Shown here one piece after another: positions 1 to 9,048 of a DNA stretch of 64,000 nt. The notes under the pieces were generated by a model. It had not been told where the DNA came from, did no database searches, and saw only the letters and a program-made list of their open reading frames with translations. The translations under genes and the position numbers were made by a program. The DNA is taken from assembly GCF_902459645.1 (NCBI RefSeq), contig NZ_CABPSK010000003.1, positions 1 through 64,000 of the forward strand, given 5' to 3'. The first letter of the stretch is position 1, and every line of letters starts with the position of its first letter. The stretch comes from Pandoraea pneumonica (GTDB taxonomy: Bacteria > Pseudomonadota > Gammaproteobacteria > Burkholderiales > Burkholderiaceae).

Positions 1-234
1 GGCTTTCCGGCCCGTCGCACTTACCTGCTTCGCTGCTTTCGCTGCGTCGCTGTCGTTGCGAGAGACGGAATATTAGTCACCTTCTTCGATGCGCGCAAGG
101 GGTTTGTGAAATTATTTTGAAAATCCCTCAATTAGCGTGCATTTCCCATCCCGTTCCTCGAGCCACTTGCCCACTTCCTCTATATAGAGATGCCGACACG
201 CCCCGGCATCGGTGGCTTTGGCACAATAGCGGGC

Positions 235-1245
235 ATGAACTCCGATCTCTCCCAGCAAGCCCCCGGCCACCCCCATCCGTTCTCGGCGCTTCTTCCCGAC
301 ACGGTGATTACCGCCGTGGAACATCTCGGCAGCTATAGCGACGGGCGGTTGCTCGCGCTCAATAGTTACGAGAACCGTGTCTATCAGGTAGGGATGGAAG
401 ACGGTCCGCCGCTCATCGCGAAGTTCTACCGCCCTGCCCGCTGGACCGACGACGCCATTCTTGAAGAACACGCCTTCACGCAAGACCTCGCACAGCGCGA
501 GATCCCGGTCGTGGCACCGCTCGCCATCGACGGCAAGACGTTGCACCACTTCGAAGGCTTTCGTTTTGCCGTGTTCCCTCGGCGCGGCGGCCGTGCGCCC
601 GAACTTCAAGATCCGGACACGCTCAACTGGCTCGGCCGCTTTCTGGGCCGCATTCACGCGGTCGGTGCGACGCAGCCCTTCACCCATCGCCTGACGCTCG
701 ATATCGACACCTACGGCCACGCCCCCGTCGAGTATCTATGGACAAACAACTTCATCCCCACCGATCTGCGTGACGCATGGCGCAGCATCGTCGATCTGGC
801 ACTCGCGGGTATTGCGCGCGCGTACGACCGGGCGGGTGACTTCAAATTGCTGCGCGTCCATGGCGATTGCCATGGCGGCAACGTGTTGTGGACCGACGCC
901 GGCCCCCACTTCGTCGACTTCGACGACACTTGCATGGCGCCGGCAATGCAGGATCTGTGGATGCTGCTCTCCGGCACACGCAGCGAAATGACCGTGCAGC
1001 TCGACGAAGTCTTGAGCGGCTACGAAGACTTCGCCGAATTCAACCCGCGCGAGCTTCACCTGACCGAAGCCCTGCGAACCCTGCGCCTCCTCCATTACAG
1101 TGCGTGGCTCGCGCGCCGCTGGGACGACCCCGCATTTCCCGCCGCATTCCCATGGTTCAACACGCAGCGCTACTGGCAGGACCGCATTCTGGAACTGCGC
1201 GAACAAGTCGCACTAATGGATGAGCCGCCGCTCGTCTGGCGCTAA
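235..1245 (+). CDS. srkA: SrkA/YihE-family stress response protein kinase
   Basis: A 336-residue homologue of E. coli SrkA (YihE), a cytoplasmic Ser/Thr kinase of the aminoglycoside-phosphotransferase/RIO-like fold linked to Cpx stress and survival. Visible family blocks are LNSYENRVYQV near residue 45, the ATP-lysine region AKFYRP, ILEEHAF, the catalytic loop HGDCHGGNVLW and the metal-binding DFDD. Length matches the usual ~330. I start at the ATG at 235, because the ATG at 190 adds 15 residues absent from the family. A short hairpin (GGCGCT/AGCGCC, 1238-1255) spans the stop but lacks a T-run. Its substrate cannot be read from the sequence. Confidence 0.9.
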   Translation: MNSDLSQQAPGHPHPFSALLPDTVITAVEHLGSYSDGRLLALNSYENRVYQVGMEDGPPLIAKFYRPARWTDDAILEEHAFTQDLAQREIPVVAPLAIDGKTLHHFEGFRFAVFPRRGGRAPELQDPDTLNWLGRFLGRIHAVGATQPFTHRLTLDIDTYGHAPVEYLWTNNFIPTDLRDAWRSIVDLALAGIARAYDRAGDFKLLRVHGDCHGGNVLWTDAGPHFVDFDDTCMAPAMQDLWMLLSGTRSEMTVQLDEVLSGYEDFAEFNPRELHLTEALRTLRLLHYSAWLARRWDDPAFPAAFPWFNTQRYWQDRILELREQVALMDEPPLVWR

Positions 1246-1313
1246 TTACAGCGCCGCCCCCCCGCGAGCCAATACCGGAGATACCCGGAACCTCATCGAT
1301 GCAAGCCCCACGC

Positions 1314-1772
1314 TCACCACCATCGCCACATGGCGACGGCGAGCGCGGCGGCAACGCACCACTCGGCAGACGACCCCGTCGTCACATACAGCGGCGAACG
1401 AAACCGTGTTCGCAGTGGCCAGCAAAGCGGCACACCCGAGGGCGTCAGCCAGTCGGCGAGCAAATGGGACAGATATCCCGCACACAGCGCCAATGCCCAT
1501 GGGGGCACGTGCCCCCATCCATAGACACAGGCGGCAACGAACAACATCAGCGGCAGCAGCGAATGCGTCATGCCGCGATGACCGAACACGCTGGAAATCG
1601 CCAGCGATATTGGGGCAAGCCGCTTTCCCAACAGACTCTTGGGATGATCGATATCGGGCAACAGCGCGCCGACAAGCGTCAATGGCCACGCGTGAACGCT
1701 GGCCGCCCAACCGGTGCGGTGCATCAGCCATGTCGCGCCGATACCGAAAATAAGATGACTTCTGGCTTGCAT
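1314..1772 (-). CDS. YdjM-like inner-membrane metal-dependent hydrolase family (DUF457)
   Basis: A 152-residue membrane protein of the YdjM/LexA-regulated hydrolase family. The N-terminus has MQARSHLIFG, followed by LLPDIDHPKS (an acidic/His metal motif), FGHRGMTHS and LSHLLADWLTPSG; these His/Asp clusters are the family signature. Several hydrophobic stretches separate them, so it should sit in the inner membrane with the metal site at its face. In E. coli ydjM is SOS-regulated, but I see no clear LexA box here. It converges on srkA, with 68 bp between stops. Enzymatic activity is unproven for the family. Confidence 0.8.
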   Translation of the reverse strand: MQARSHLIFGIGATWLMHRTGWAASVHAWPLTLVGALLPDIDHPKSLLGKRLAPISLAISSVFGHRGMTHSLLPLMLFVAACVYGWGHVPPWALALCAGYLSHLLADWLTPSGVPLCWPLRTRFRSPLYVTTGSSAEWCVAAALAVAMWRWW

Positions 1773-2176
1773 GAGGAGAGAAAGAGGGGGAAGACGCGGC
1801 GCCCGTCATCAACGCTCGCCCTTCTCGGCGTGGATCGTGATGACAGCGCCTTTCGCACGAGAGATCGCCCCGCGCGAAGGGCGGCGGAGTCTACCACCGA
1901 CGCGAGCGGCTTCCTACGACGTTCTCCCCACGACGCAAGTTCCGGAACACCACCGCGATGACATCTTCGTGACGCGCGCAACAGGCACGTACCAAGAATC
2001 GCCCATGTCATTTAAACGCGGTTGACGCTGCCTAGCGCCGCCACGTACGATCCGCCCGTTCGTTTCGATTTCCTATACGAGATCACGAGATCCCCAGCGG
2101 CACGCCCAGCCAACACCGGCCGTGTCGACGCAAAAAATCCAACGTCTGGCCACCCGCTGGTCAGCCGGAGTTTTCG
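1773..2176. other. Intergenic stretch without recognisable gene
   Basis: About 400 bp between the divergent YdjM-like gene and the barrel protein. I see no convincing frame, RNA or repeat. It must hold the promoters of both flanking genes, but no clear -35/-10 pair stands out. Confidence 0.4.
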
Positions 2177-2905
2177 ATGAAGAAGCTTCTGATCCTTGCC
2201 GCTGCCCTCACGCCGCTTGCCGCCAACGCGATGAATCCGCTCGTGACGGACGACACGGGCACGCAAGACACCGGTAACTGGCAATTGGAACTCAGTAGCG
2301 AATGGACATCGCTCGTCAACGCGCGCCAGCAGCAATGGAATTCCACGCTGACCTACGGTGTGCTGCCGAATCTCGACATCGCGATCCAGGCGCCGTATCA
2401 GCGCAATCGTCCTGACGGTGCTAGCTGGACAAACGGCCTAGGCGACCCGCAGTTGCAAGCCAAGTGGCGTTTTCTGGAGGGCGAGAACTGGAGCCTCGGC
2501 CTGAAGCCGTTCGTGACGCTGCCAACGGCAAGTCACGATCGCGGCCTGGGCAACGGCCGCGTCACGAGCGGCGCGAACATCCTGATGCAATACGACCTAG
2601 ATCGTTGGACGTTTCTCGGCAACCTGGGCTACACCTGGAACGACAACCGCGATGGCAATCGAAAGAGCTTGTGGAATGCGTCCGCCGCCGTGTTGTTCAA
2701 TGTGACCGACAAACTTCGCTTGGCGCTGGACATCGGCAACCAAACGAACGCCGATACGTCCTCGACCACGCGACCGGCTTACGCGTTGGTCGGTGCGATC
2801 TATAGCCCGACGAAAGACCTCGATCTCGACGTCGGCTACAAACGGGGCCTGAATCCGGCCTCGCTCGATCACTCCGTACAGGCCGGGGTAACGATTCGCT
2901 GGTAA
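2177..2905 (+). CDS. Outer-membrane beta-barrel, phenol-degradation MetA-pathway/transporter-like
   Basis: A 242-residue secreted protein with a classic signal peptide (MKKLLILAAALTPLAANA, cleavage near residue 18). The mature part alternates polar and aromatic residues in short strands (WQLELSSEW, NLDIAIQAPYQRN, GLGDPQLQAKWRF, GYTWNDNRDG) and ends in a typical barrel C-terminus, VTIRW. The pattern resembles the PF13557-type 'phenol MetA pathway' barrels, thought to be small-molecule channels, although substrate is unknown. A GGAG lies about 7 bases before the ATG. It appears monocistronic. It could equally be called a generic outer-membrane transporter. Confidence 0.75.
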   Translation: MKKLLILAAALTPLAANAMNPLVTDDTGTQDTGNWQLELSSEWTSLVNARQQQWNSTLTYGVLPNLDIAIQAPYQRNRPDGASWTNGLGDPQLQAKWRFLEGENWSLGLKPFVTLPTASHDRGLGNGRVTSGANILMQYDLDRWTFLGNLGYTWNDNRDGNRKSLWNASAAVLFNVTDKLRLALDIGNQTNADTSSTTRPAYALVGAIYSPTKDLDLDVGYKRGLNPASLDHSVQAGVTIRW

Positions 2906-3089
2906 CGCGCCCTTGGCCGCTCGTCACGGCGTACGAGGGTTATCGCAGCCACATTTATTCTGCGGTGCGACATGCGTGAGAGGCGCAGGAAATGCGTACC
3001 TCGCGCACGAATTTGCGGGTGTTCTTAAAATAAATTTCATAAACGTTTGACAGGATGCGCGTTATTCCCGTATTATTCTTCTTCTCAGA

Positions 3090-3166
3090 CGCGGGGTGGA
3101 GCAGTCTGGCAGCTCGTCGGGCTCATAACCCGAAGGTCACAGGTTCAAATCCTGTCCCCGCAACCA
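3090..3166 (+). tRNA. tRNA-fMet (CAU), initiator
   Basis: A 77-nt cloverleaf: acceptor CGCGGGG/CCCCGCA with the unpaired C1-A72 that marks initiator tRNA. The anticodon stem has three G-C pairs (GGG/CCC) flanking the loop CUCAUAA with anticodon CAU. The T arm is GGTTCAAATCC and CCA is encoded. Confidence 0.97.
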
Positions 3167-3172
3167 AATACG

Positions 3173-3210
3173 AAAAGCCCGTTGATCGCAAGATCAACGG
3201 GCTTTTGTTA
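3173..3210 (+). terminator. Intrinsic terminator after tRNA-fMet
   Basis: A perfect 15-bp stem (3173-3187 with 3192-3206) around a GCAA loop ends in a T-rich run seven bases after the tRNA CCA end. The A-run on the left arm lets it act in both directions, so it could also protect the tRNA from the leftward VOC gene. Confidence 0.9.
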
Positions 3211-3251
3211 TTTCGCGAACGAAATCGCGCTCGCTAGCCTCCACCTTCACT

Positions 3252-3650
3252 TCACGCATCGGTGGTCACGTCCGCCCCAATCTCCTGCGCCACGACGAAT
3301 CGATGCCCGTCGGGTGTTCCAACGACGAATTCCCGCATGCGGTAGGGCCGGTCCGTGGGGGGAGAGAGCAAGATCGCGTCATTCAACGCAAACGTTTTGT
3401 ACAACGCGTCGACATCGTCCGCTTCCAAATAGGCGAAGTAGCTGTGATCGCCGATTTGCGACGCCGGTGGCGTGTCGGGACACGCCCCCAGCATGACGCG
3501 AACGCTGCCTCGCGAGACAAGGCGCCAGTCCGATGCCTCCGTCCACGTCAGTTGAAAACCGAGCACATCGCGAAAATACGCCGCGCTGCGGTCGATGTCC
3601 TGAACCGCGAGGACGAACGCAAACGGCCGTAGCGTATCGATGTCGGACAT
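3252..3650 (-). CDS. VOC-family (glyoxalase/bleomycin-resistance-like) protein
   Basis: A 132-residue single-module vicinal oxygen chelate protein. Features seen are FAFVLAVQDIDRSAAYFRDVLGF at the start, which is the first beta-alpha-beta unit, HSYFAYLEADDVDALY in the middle, and a C-terminal MREFVVGTPDGHRFVVAQE with the usual metal-site Glu and the PDGH turn. Such proteins are glyoxalases, dioxygenases or antibiotic-binding proteins; nothing here picks one. It is transcribed alone and divergently from yjdM, with about 180 bp between starts. Confidence 0.8.
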   Translation of the reverse strand: MSDIDTLRPFAFVLAVQDIDRSAAYFRDVLGFQLTWTEASDWRLVSRGSVRVMLGACPDTPPASQIGDHSYFAYLEADDVDALYKTFALNDAILLSPPTDRPYRMREFVVGTPDGHRFVVAQEIGADVTTDA

Positions 3651-3828
3651 GAGTACTCTCCTTCTTTACTCAAACGAGCCGCACGGAAGACCTCGGGCGA
3701 GAACAGCGAGTGCGGCGGTTGCGCGGCAAACCGTCGCGTTCCAAGCATAGTCGACAACAGCGAGCGTTATACTCTCGCGCTTCTGTTCACGCGCCGGTTC
3801 ACCCCGGCGGCTAAAAGGATTACGTCCC

Positions 3829-4170
3829 ATGAGCGCACTGCCACCCTGTCCGAAATGCAATTCCGAGTTCACCTATGAAGACGGTGGTCTGTGCATCTGT
3901 CCGGAGTGCGCGCACGAGTGGTCGGCGCAAGCCGTCGCATCGAGCGAACCGACTGAGAAGGTCTATCGCGACTCGACCGGCACCGTCTTGCAAAACGGCG
4001 ACACCGTGACCGTCATTAAAGACCTGAAATTGAAGGGCTCGGGCGGCGTGATCAAGATGGGCACCAAAGTGAAAAACATCCGGCTGGTGGACAGCGACCA
4101 TGACATCGATTGCAAGATCGATGGCTTCGGTGCCATGAGCCTGAAAACGGAATTCGTCAAAAAGGTTTAA
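3829..4170 (+). CDS. yjdM: YjdM/PhnA-family zinc-ribbon protein
   Basis: A 113-residue homologue of E. coli YjdM (formerly PhnA). The N-terminal zinc ribbon [21 protein letters not shown] carries the two Cys pairs, then a linker and the conserved [25 protein letters not shown] domain with the terminal [12 protein letters not shown]...LKTEFVKKV. Length equals the family norm. Despite the old name it is not phosphonoacetate hydrolase; its role is unknown. An AAGGA is placed before the ATG. The stop overlaps by a few bases with an opposing GNAT remnant. Confidence 0.92.
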   Translation: MSALPPCPKCNSEFTYEDGGLCICPECAHEWSAQAVASSEPTEKVYRDSTGTVLQNGDTVTVIKDLKLKGSGGVIKMGTKVKNIRLVDSDHDIDCKIDGFGAMSLKTEFVKKV

Positions 4171-4333
4171 CCAACCTTGTCACATGCGTGGCGGTCTCGT
4201 CCGCCACCGCGTCAAAACCCAGCCGAAAGCAGAAATCTGCGGCAGCCTCGGTATCCGTCGTCAATCTGATCTGACGAAAATGAGGCACCACGCGCTGCAA
4301 AAGCGCGAGCACCAGCACCTCCCCCCAGCTGAG
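4157..4333 (-). pseudogene. Remnant of a GNAT-family N-acetyltransferase (C-terminal part only)
   Basis: Reading the minus strand gives 58 in-frame residues ending at a TGA within the yjdM tail. They include GEVLVLALLQRV, then EAAADFCFRLGFDAVADET, which matches the C-terminal half of GNAT acetyltransferases (acetyl-CoA helix remnant and the 'A..FY.rLGF' strand-turn). An in-frame TGA at 4334-4336 lies directly before it, and no start or N-terminal half is found toward the monooxygenase. I infer a decayed gene. A tiny real protein is possible but unlikely. Confidence 0.5.
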
Positions 4334-4427
4334 TCAGCCCGGTGACCCGCCTTTCCATATCGGGATGCCTATAATCGCCAAAACGATCGATCCTCGCGTC
4401 AGACGACCACGCAACGAAGGACTCCTC

Positions 4428-5972
4428 TTGATCTACGACGTCATCATCGCCGGCGCTGGCCCTGTCGGCTTATTTCTCGCCTGCGAACTGCGGCTCGCGG
4501 GTGTCTCGGTACTGGTGCTGGAGCAAGCCGACACGCCTGACTCGCCGTTGAAGCGACTGCCCTTCGGACTGCGCGGTTTGTCGATGCCCACGCTCGATGC
4601 TTTCTACCGCCGCGGCTTGCTCGACGAAATCACCGCCCCGCTGCGCAATAAAGACGGTGGCAAACAAGGCACGCCGAGCGTCCCCCATTGGATGCAGCAA
4701 GCGCGGCGTCCGGGCGGCCATTTCGCGGGCATCCAGTTTTTCCAAGACAACGTCGACACGTCGAAGTGGCAGTACTTTCTGCCCAACCCGGCGGGCACGA
4801 GCGTGGCGGTCGAGATGGAGCACATCGAAGCCGTACTGGCCACCCGCGCCATCGCAACAGGGGCATTCATCCAGCGAGGCCACGGCGTTGAAGGCTTCAC
4901 CCAAACCGACGACGGCGTCACCGTACACGCAGGCGGCAAGGCGTTCGAAGCGAAGTGGCTCGTCGGTTGCGACGGCGCACGCAGCGCGGTGCGCAAAGCG
5001 GCTGGCATCGACTTCATCGGCACCGATCCCGAATTCACCGGCTATTCGGCGCAGGTCGAGATGACCGATCCAGACAAACTCACGCCCGGCCGTCACTACA
5101 CGCCCACGGGGATGTACACCTACCAGGCGCCCGGCACCGTCGCCATCGCCGACTTCGACGGGGGGACATTCCATCGCACACAGCCGATCACCCTCGACCA
5201 TGTGCAGACCGTGTTGCGACGCGTGTCCAATACCGACGTCACGATAAGCAAACTCCTGCTCGCGACCACGTGGACCGACCGCGCGCATCAGGCCACGACC
5301 TACCGCAACGGCCGTGTGCTGCTCGCAGGCGACGCGGCGCACATCCACTCCCCGCTCGGCGGCCAAGGCCTCAATCTGGGATTGGGCGACGCCATGAATC
5401 TCGCGTGGAAGCTGGCAGCAACCCTGCACGACCACGCCCCAGCCGATCTACTCGACACTTATACGAGCGAACGCCACCCGGTCGGCGCGCAGATTCTCGA
5501 CTGGTCGCGCGCGCAAGTCGGCATCATGCGGCCGAGCCGGAGTTCGCGCGCACTCGAAGCGATCTTGCGCGATGTCATCGAAACACGCGACGGCGCAACC
5601 TACTTCGCCGAGCGCGTATGGGGCACCTCGCTGCGTTACGACCTCGGCAGCGACCACCCACTCGTGGGCCGCAGCGCCCCGGATATCTCTCTTATCGACG
5701 GAACGAAACTCGGCCCCCTCCTCGCGACCGGCAAAGGGCTGTTGCTAGACTTCGACGCCGCCCCATCGACGCAAGCCTTGATAAACCGCTGGCGTGACCG
5801 AATCACCTACGTCGGCCTCGATGCGCAAGACCGGTTGGGCTTACGCGCACTCCTTGTGCGACCTGACGGCTTCGTCGCGTGGGCCAGCGACACCTCATCG
5901 GCTCACGCCCTCGACCACGACGCCATCGCGCAAGCGGCCTCGCGATGGTTCGGCACCCCGGACGACGCATGA
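4428..5972 (+). CDS. FAD-dependent aromatic monooxygenase (PheA/TfdB family)
   Basis: A roughly 514-residue flavoprotein hydroxylase. The N-terminal FAD fold has VIIAGAGPVGLFLACELRLAG; the second FAD motif is RVLLAGDAAHIHSPLGGQGLNLGLGDAMNLAWKLA; VGCDGARSAVRKAAGI is the DG motif. A thioredoxin-like C-terminal domain follows from about residue 400, as in phenol hydroxylases. I place the start at the TTG at 4428, which has AAGGA six bases upstream and begins right before the FAD strand; the ATG at 4365 adds 21 unmatched residues. The substrate is probably an aromatic or polyketide-like ring. Its stop overlaps the start of the ABC exporter (ATGA), so the two are co-translated. Confidence 0.85.
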   Translation: MIYDVIIAGAGPVGLFLACELRLAGVSVLVLEQADTPDSPLKRLPFGLRGLSMPTLDAFYRRGLLDEITAPLRNKDGGKQGTPSVPHWMQQARRPGGHFAGIQFFQDNVDTSKWQYFLPNPAGTSVAVEMEHIEAVLATRAIATGAFIQRGHGVEGFTQTDDGVTVHAGGKAFEAKWLVGCDGARSAVRKAAGIDFIGTDPEFTGYSAQVEMTDPDKLTPGRHYTPTGMYTYQAPGTVAIADFDGGTFHRTQPITLDHVQTVLRRVSNTDVTISKLLLATTWTDRAHQATTYRNGRVLLAGDAAHIHSPLGGQGLNLGLGDAMNLAWKLAATLHDHAPADLLDTYTSERHPVGAQILDWSRAQVGIMRPSRSSRALEAILRDVIETRDGATYFAERVWGTSLRYDLGSDHPLVGRSAPDISLIDGTKLGPLLATGKGLLLDFDAAPSTQALINRWRDRITYVGLDAQDRLGLRALLVRPDGFVAWASDTSSAHALDHDAIAQAASRWFGTPDDA

Positions 5973-7738
5973 CGGCACCCGACACAAAGAACGCTCAGGA
6001 CAAGCAGGACAAACAAGCCACCGCCCCGGCCATCGGTCTGGGCAGCGCCGCCCGCGATCTCTATCGTGCGCTGTGGCACCACGCCGCTGGCGTGCGGCCG
6101 CAAATGCTCGGCGCGGCCGCATTGTTATCGGCGGCGCAGTTGCTGCGGCTGACGATGCCTTGGCTGGCCGCACAGGCGATCAACGCGCTTCAGCAAGACA
6201 ACATGGCGTTGGCGGGGCGCTGGATTCTCTACCTCGTCGGCGTCTATCTGCTGTCGTGGCTGCTGCATGGCCCGGGGCGCGTGTTGGAGCGCAACGTCGG
6301 CGTACGCGTGCGCGTTCGACTGGCCGATCAGCTTTACGCACGCATCGCCGCGGCCCCTCTGGTCTGGCGCGATGGCAGGCACTCGGGTGAGCTCCAGCAC
6401 CGAGTGGTGCAATCGAGCCGCGCGCTGTCCGACTTCGCGCAGAACCAGTTCGGTTACTTGCAAAGCGCGTTCAACTTCGTCGGGCCGCTGGTCGCCCTTG
6501 CCCTGCTCTCGCGCACGAGCGGCGTCATTGCGATCACCGGCTACGTCATCATCGCGATCATCATCCTGCGTTTCGACCGCGTGTTAATGCAGCTCGCGCG
6601 CGCCGAGAACGACGCCGAGCGCCGCTACGCCGCCGCATTACTCGACTTCGTCGGCAACGCTGGCACCGTCATCGGCTTGCGACTACAAGCCGCCTCGCGC
6701 AAAGTGCTTGGCCGCCGCATGGACGCCGTGATGGTGCCACTGCGTCGCACCGTCCTCGTGAACGAAGGCAAATGGTTCGCCGTCGACCTGCTTGGCATGG
6801 GACTCACGTGGATTCTGGTCGTGGTGTACGTGCTGCAATCGCGGCAGCCGGGCCAGGCGATTTTGCTCGGGACTGTCTTCATGATTTACCAGTACGCGCA
6901 GCAGGCGGCGACGGTGGTCGGCGCGATGGCGTCGAACTTCCAGAGCTTCGCGCGCATGCATACCGACTACGGCAGTGCCGAGCCGATTTGGCAGGCGCCT
7001 AGCGATCCAGACGCCGCGGTACCCGCCGTCGACCCCGAGGCCACATGGCAGACGCTCTCGTTGCACGGTGCCACCTGGCAGTACGCCAACAACACGCGCG
7101 GCGGACTGCATGACATCGATCTCGTGCTGCAACGTGGCGCGCGCGTGGCCCTGATCGGCCCGAGTGGTGGCGGCAAGAGCACGCTGCTGCGCATGCTCGC
7201 GGGCCTGTACCCGCCGCAAGCGGGCGAGTTGCGCAGCGACGGCACGGTCATCGACTGGCAGGAACTGCGCACGTTGGCCACCTTGATTCCGCAGGAAGCC
7301 GACGTCTTCGAGGCCAGCGTGAACGAGAATCTGACCTTCGGCGAACCTGCCGACGAGACGGCGGTGCAATCGGCGGTCCACACCGGAGCCTTCGACGACG
7401 TATTGCAGCGCTTGCCCGATGGGCTGGATAGCGCCCTGAGCGAGCGCGGCGGCAATTTATCCGGTGGCCAGCGCCAGCGTCTGGCGTTAGCGCGCGGCGC
7501 ATTGGCCGCACAGGGGAGTTCGTTGCTGCTACTCGACGAGCCGACCAGTGCGCTCGACCCGCTGGCCGAAGCCCGCGTCTTCGATCGCATGGACGCCGCA
7601 TTCCCGTCGTCCTGCATCGTGGCCTCGGTGCACCGGCCAAGCCTGCTCAGCCGCTTCGACACGATCGTCGTGATGGAAGCTGGGCGCGTAGTCGATGCCG
7701 GTCCGCGCGACGAAGTGTTGGCACGGCGCGGTCACTAA
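5969..7738 (+). CDS. ABC exporter, fused membrane and ATPase domains
   Basis: A 589-residue half-transporter. Residues ~40-320 form the six-helix exporter domain (LLSWLLHGPGRVLERNVG is the typical helix-3/4 region). The ATPase follows with Walker A GPSGGGKST, Q-loop LIPQEADVF, signature LSGGQRQRLALARG and Walker B LLLLDEPTSALD. It should work as a dimer in the inner membrane. The start overlaps the monooxygenase stop by ATGA, implying that the exported molecule may be a product or substrate of that enzyme. No inhibitor or lipid specificity can be seen. Confidence 0.88.
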   Translation: MTAPDTKNAQDKQDKQATAPAIGLGSAARDLYRALWHHAAGVRPQMLGAAALLSAAQLLRLTMPWLAAQAINALQQDNMALAGRWILYLVGVYLLSWLLHGPGRVLERNVGVRVRVRLADQLYARIAAAPLVWRDGRHSGELQHRVVQSSRALSDFAQNQFGYLQSAFNFVGPLVALALLSRTSGVIAITGYVIIAIIILRFDRVLMQLARAENDAERRYAAALLDFVGNAGTVIGLRLQAASRKVLGRRMDAVMVPLRRTVLVNEGKWFAVDLLGMGLTWILVVVYVLQSRQPGQAILLGTVFMIYQYAQQAATVVGAMASNFQSFARMHTDYGSAEPIWQAPSDPDAAVPAVDPEATWQTLSLHGATWQYANNTRGGLHDIDLVLQRGARVALIGPSGGGKSTLLRMLAGLYPPQAGELRSDGTVIDWQELRTLATLIPQEADVFEASVNENLTFGEPADETAVQSAVHTGAFDDVLQRLPDGLDSALSERGGNLSGGQRQRLALARGALAAQGSSLLLLDEPTSALDPLAEARVFDRMDAAFPSSCIVASVHRPSLLSRFDTIVVMEAGRVVDAGPRDEVLARRGH

Positions 7739-7753
7739 ACGCGCCGTAAGCCG

Positions 7754-8533
7754 TTACCCCCGCGCTCGCAGTATCGCGTCGGCAAATTCCACAAACCCGG
7801 CCCCGCCCGGCCCCTGCGTCACCCACGCGGGCGGCACGGGCAGTTGCGGCAGGTAATCGACGACGGTGCTCACCCCGGCCGTGTGTTTGAAATACGCGAA
7901 CATTGGGGCGTCGTTGGTCGAGTCGCCGGAATAAGCGACGACATCACGCGCCGTTTCGGGATCGACGCCGAAGGCTTCGGCCAGCACCCGCTTCGACATC
8001 GACAGCTTGTCGTAGCCCCCCAGCCAGCCCAACACCCACAAGTTATTGATCGTGGCGTCGGCCCCGGCAGCCAACAACGCGCTGACAATCTGCTGATCTT
8101 GTTCCGCGCCCGTGCGCCGATACGCAAGACTAGTCAGCCGAAACGCCTGATCGTCGGCACGTTGCGCCTCGGGAATCGCCGCCTCGATCGTCGCCGCAAT
8201 GGCGTGAAGCTGGCGCTGAACGTCGGCCACGCGCTCGTGGGCATGCCAATAGGTGCGCGTCACGCTGTGCCCATCCTGCCCGCGCGTGAGGAAAAGGCCG
8301 CCGTTCTCGGCAATCACGCCGTCGACCGGCCACATACGCGCCATCTGATCGCACCACCCGGCAGGGGCGGCGGTTACCGGAATCACCCGAATACCGTTAT
8401 CCTGCAAGCGCTCCAGCGCCGAATAGGTGGCGGCGGCCAGCCGCCCTCGGTAGGTCAGGGTCTCGTCCATATCGGTCAACACGAATTGGACAGTGGAGAA
8501 CTGATGGCGCGGTGCTAACGACAATGTCTGCAT
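7754..8533 (-). CDS. HAD-superfamily hydrolase, type IIB (sugar-phosphatase-like)
   Basis: A 259-residue HAD phosphatase. Motif I is VLTDMDETLTYRG, with the nucleophile Asp and acid/base Asp, but with E in place of the usual G after the second D. Motif II is VIPVTAA; motif III is the LSMSKRVL lysine and motif IV the YSGDSTNDAPMFAYF acidic pair. The large alpha/beta cap between II and III makes it type IIB (sucrose-phosphate, phosphomannomutase-like or mannosylglycerate phosphatases). Start chosen at MQTLSL; an ATG four codons upstream (8545) is also possible. It ends 16 bp from the convergent exporter. Confidence 0.8.
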   Translation of the reverse strand: MQTLSLAPRHQFSTVQFVLTDMDETLTYRGRLAAATYSALERLQDNGIRVIPVTAAPAGWCDQMARMWPVDGVIAENGGLFLTRGQDGHSVTRTYWHAHERVADVQRQLHAIAATIEAAIPEAQRADDQAFRLTSLAYRRTGAEQDQQIVSALLAAGADATINNLWVLGWLGGYDKLSMSKRVLAEAFGVDPETARDVVAYSGDSTNDAPMFAYFKHTAGVSTVVDYLPQLPVPPAWVTQGPGGAGFVEFADAILRARG

Positions 8534-8640
8534 GATGCAAGTCATCCGATGAGGTCACGACGATTATGCAGGCCGAAGCCAGACGCGTTCTTCCCGCCGC
8601 GGGAATCGTTAGCAGCGAAACGACTAAAGGACACCAGACC

Positions 8641-9018
8641 ATGGACGACGAACAGACCATTGCCGCCATCACCGCGCTGGAAGCCAAGCTGCGCGCGGCC
8701 ATGATCGCGAGCGATGTCGACGCGTTGAATGAATTGCTCGACGACGATCTGGTCTTCACCACCCCGGACGGGTATGTACTCTCCAAGGCGGAGGATTTGT
8801 CTGCGCATCGCGACGGGCAACTCCGTCTGACGCAACTGGATGTCTTCGACACGCAGATCCGCCGCATCGACAGTCTGTGCCTGACCACGACCAAAGCGAC
8901 GCTGGCAGGCCAGTACGGCTCGATGGCATTCGACGGCAAGTACGCGTACACGCGTTTGTGGCGACCGCACGGCGCGACATGGCGGGTGGTGGCAGGGCAA
9001 GCCGCCAAGATCGGATGA
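8641..9018 (+). CDS. NTF2-like (DUF4440/SnoaL-type) small protein
   Basis: A 125-residue protein of the nuclear-transport-factor-2 fold. It opens with DEQTIAAITALEAKLRAAMIASDVDALNELLDDDLVFTTPDG, the helix-loop-strand of DUF4440, and closes with YTRLWRPHGATWRVVAGQAAKIG, the twin terminal strands. Members bind small molecules or act as isomerases/hydrolases; function here is unknown. An AAAGGA 10 bases before the ATG at 8641 favours this start over the ATG at 8566. Confidence 0.75.
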   Translation: MDDEQTIAAITALEAKLRAAMIASDVDALNELLDDDLVFTTPDGYVLSKAEDLSAHRDGQLRLTQLDVFDTQIRRIDSLCLTTTKATLAGQYGSMAFDGKYAYTRLWRPHGATWRVVAGQAAKIG

Positions 9019-9048
9019 TCGGGCAATAGGCTAACAAGCACGCTCACC

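Noticed and set aside
1-234. Gene end or RNA at the window start
   Set aside because: No frame or RNA fold is convincing; it seems to be the upstream region of srkA and perhaps of a leftward gene outside the window.
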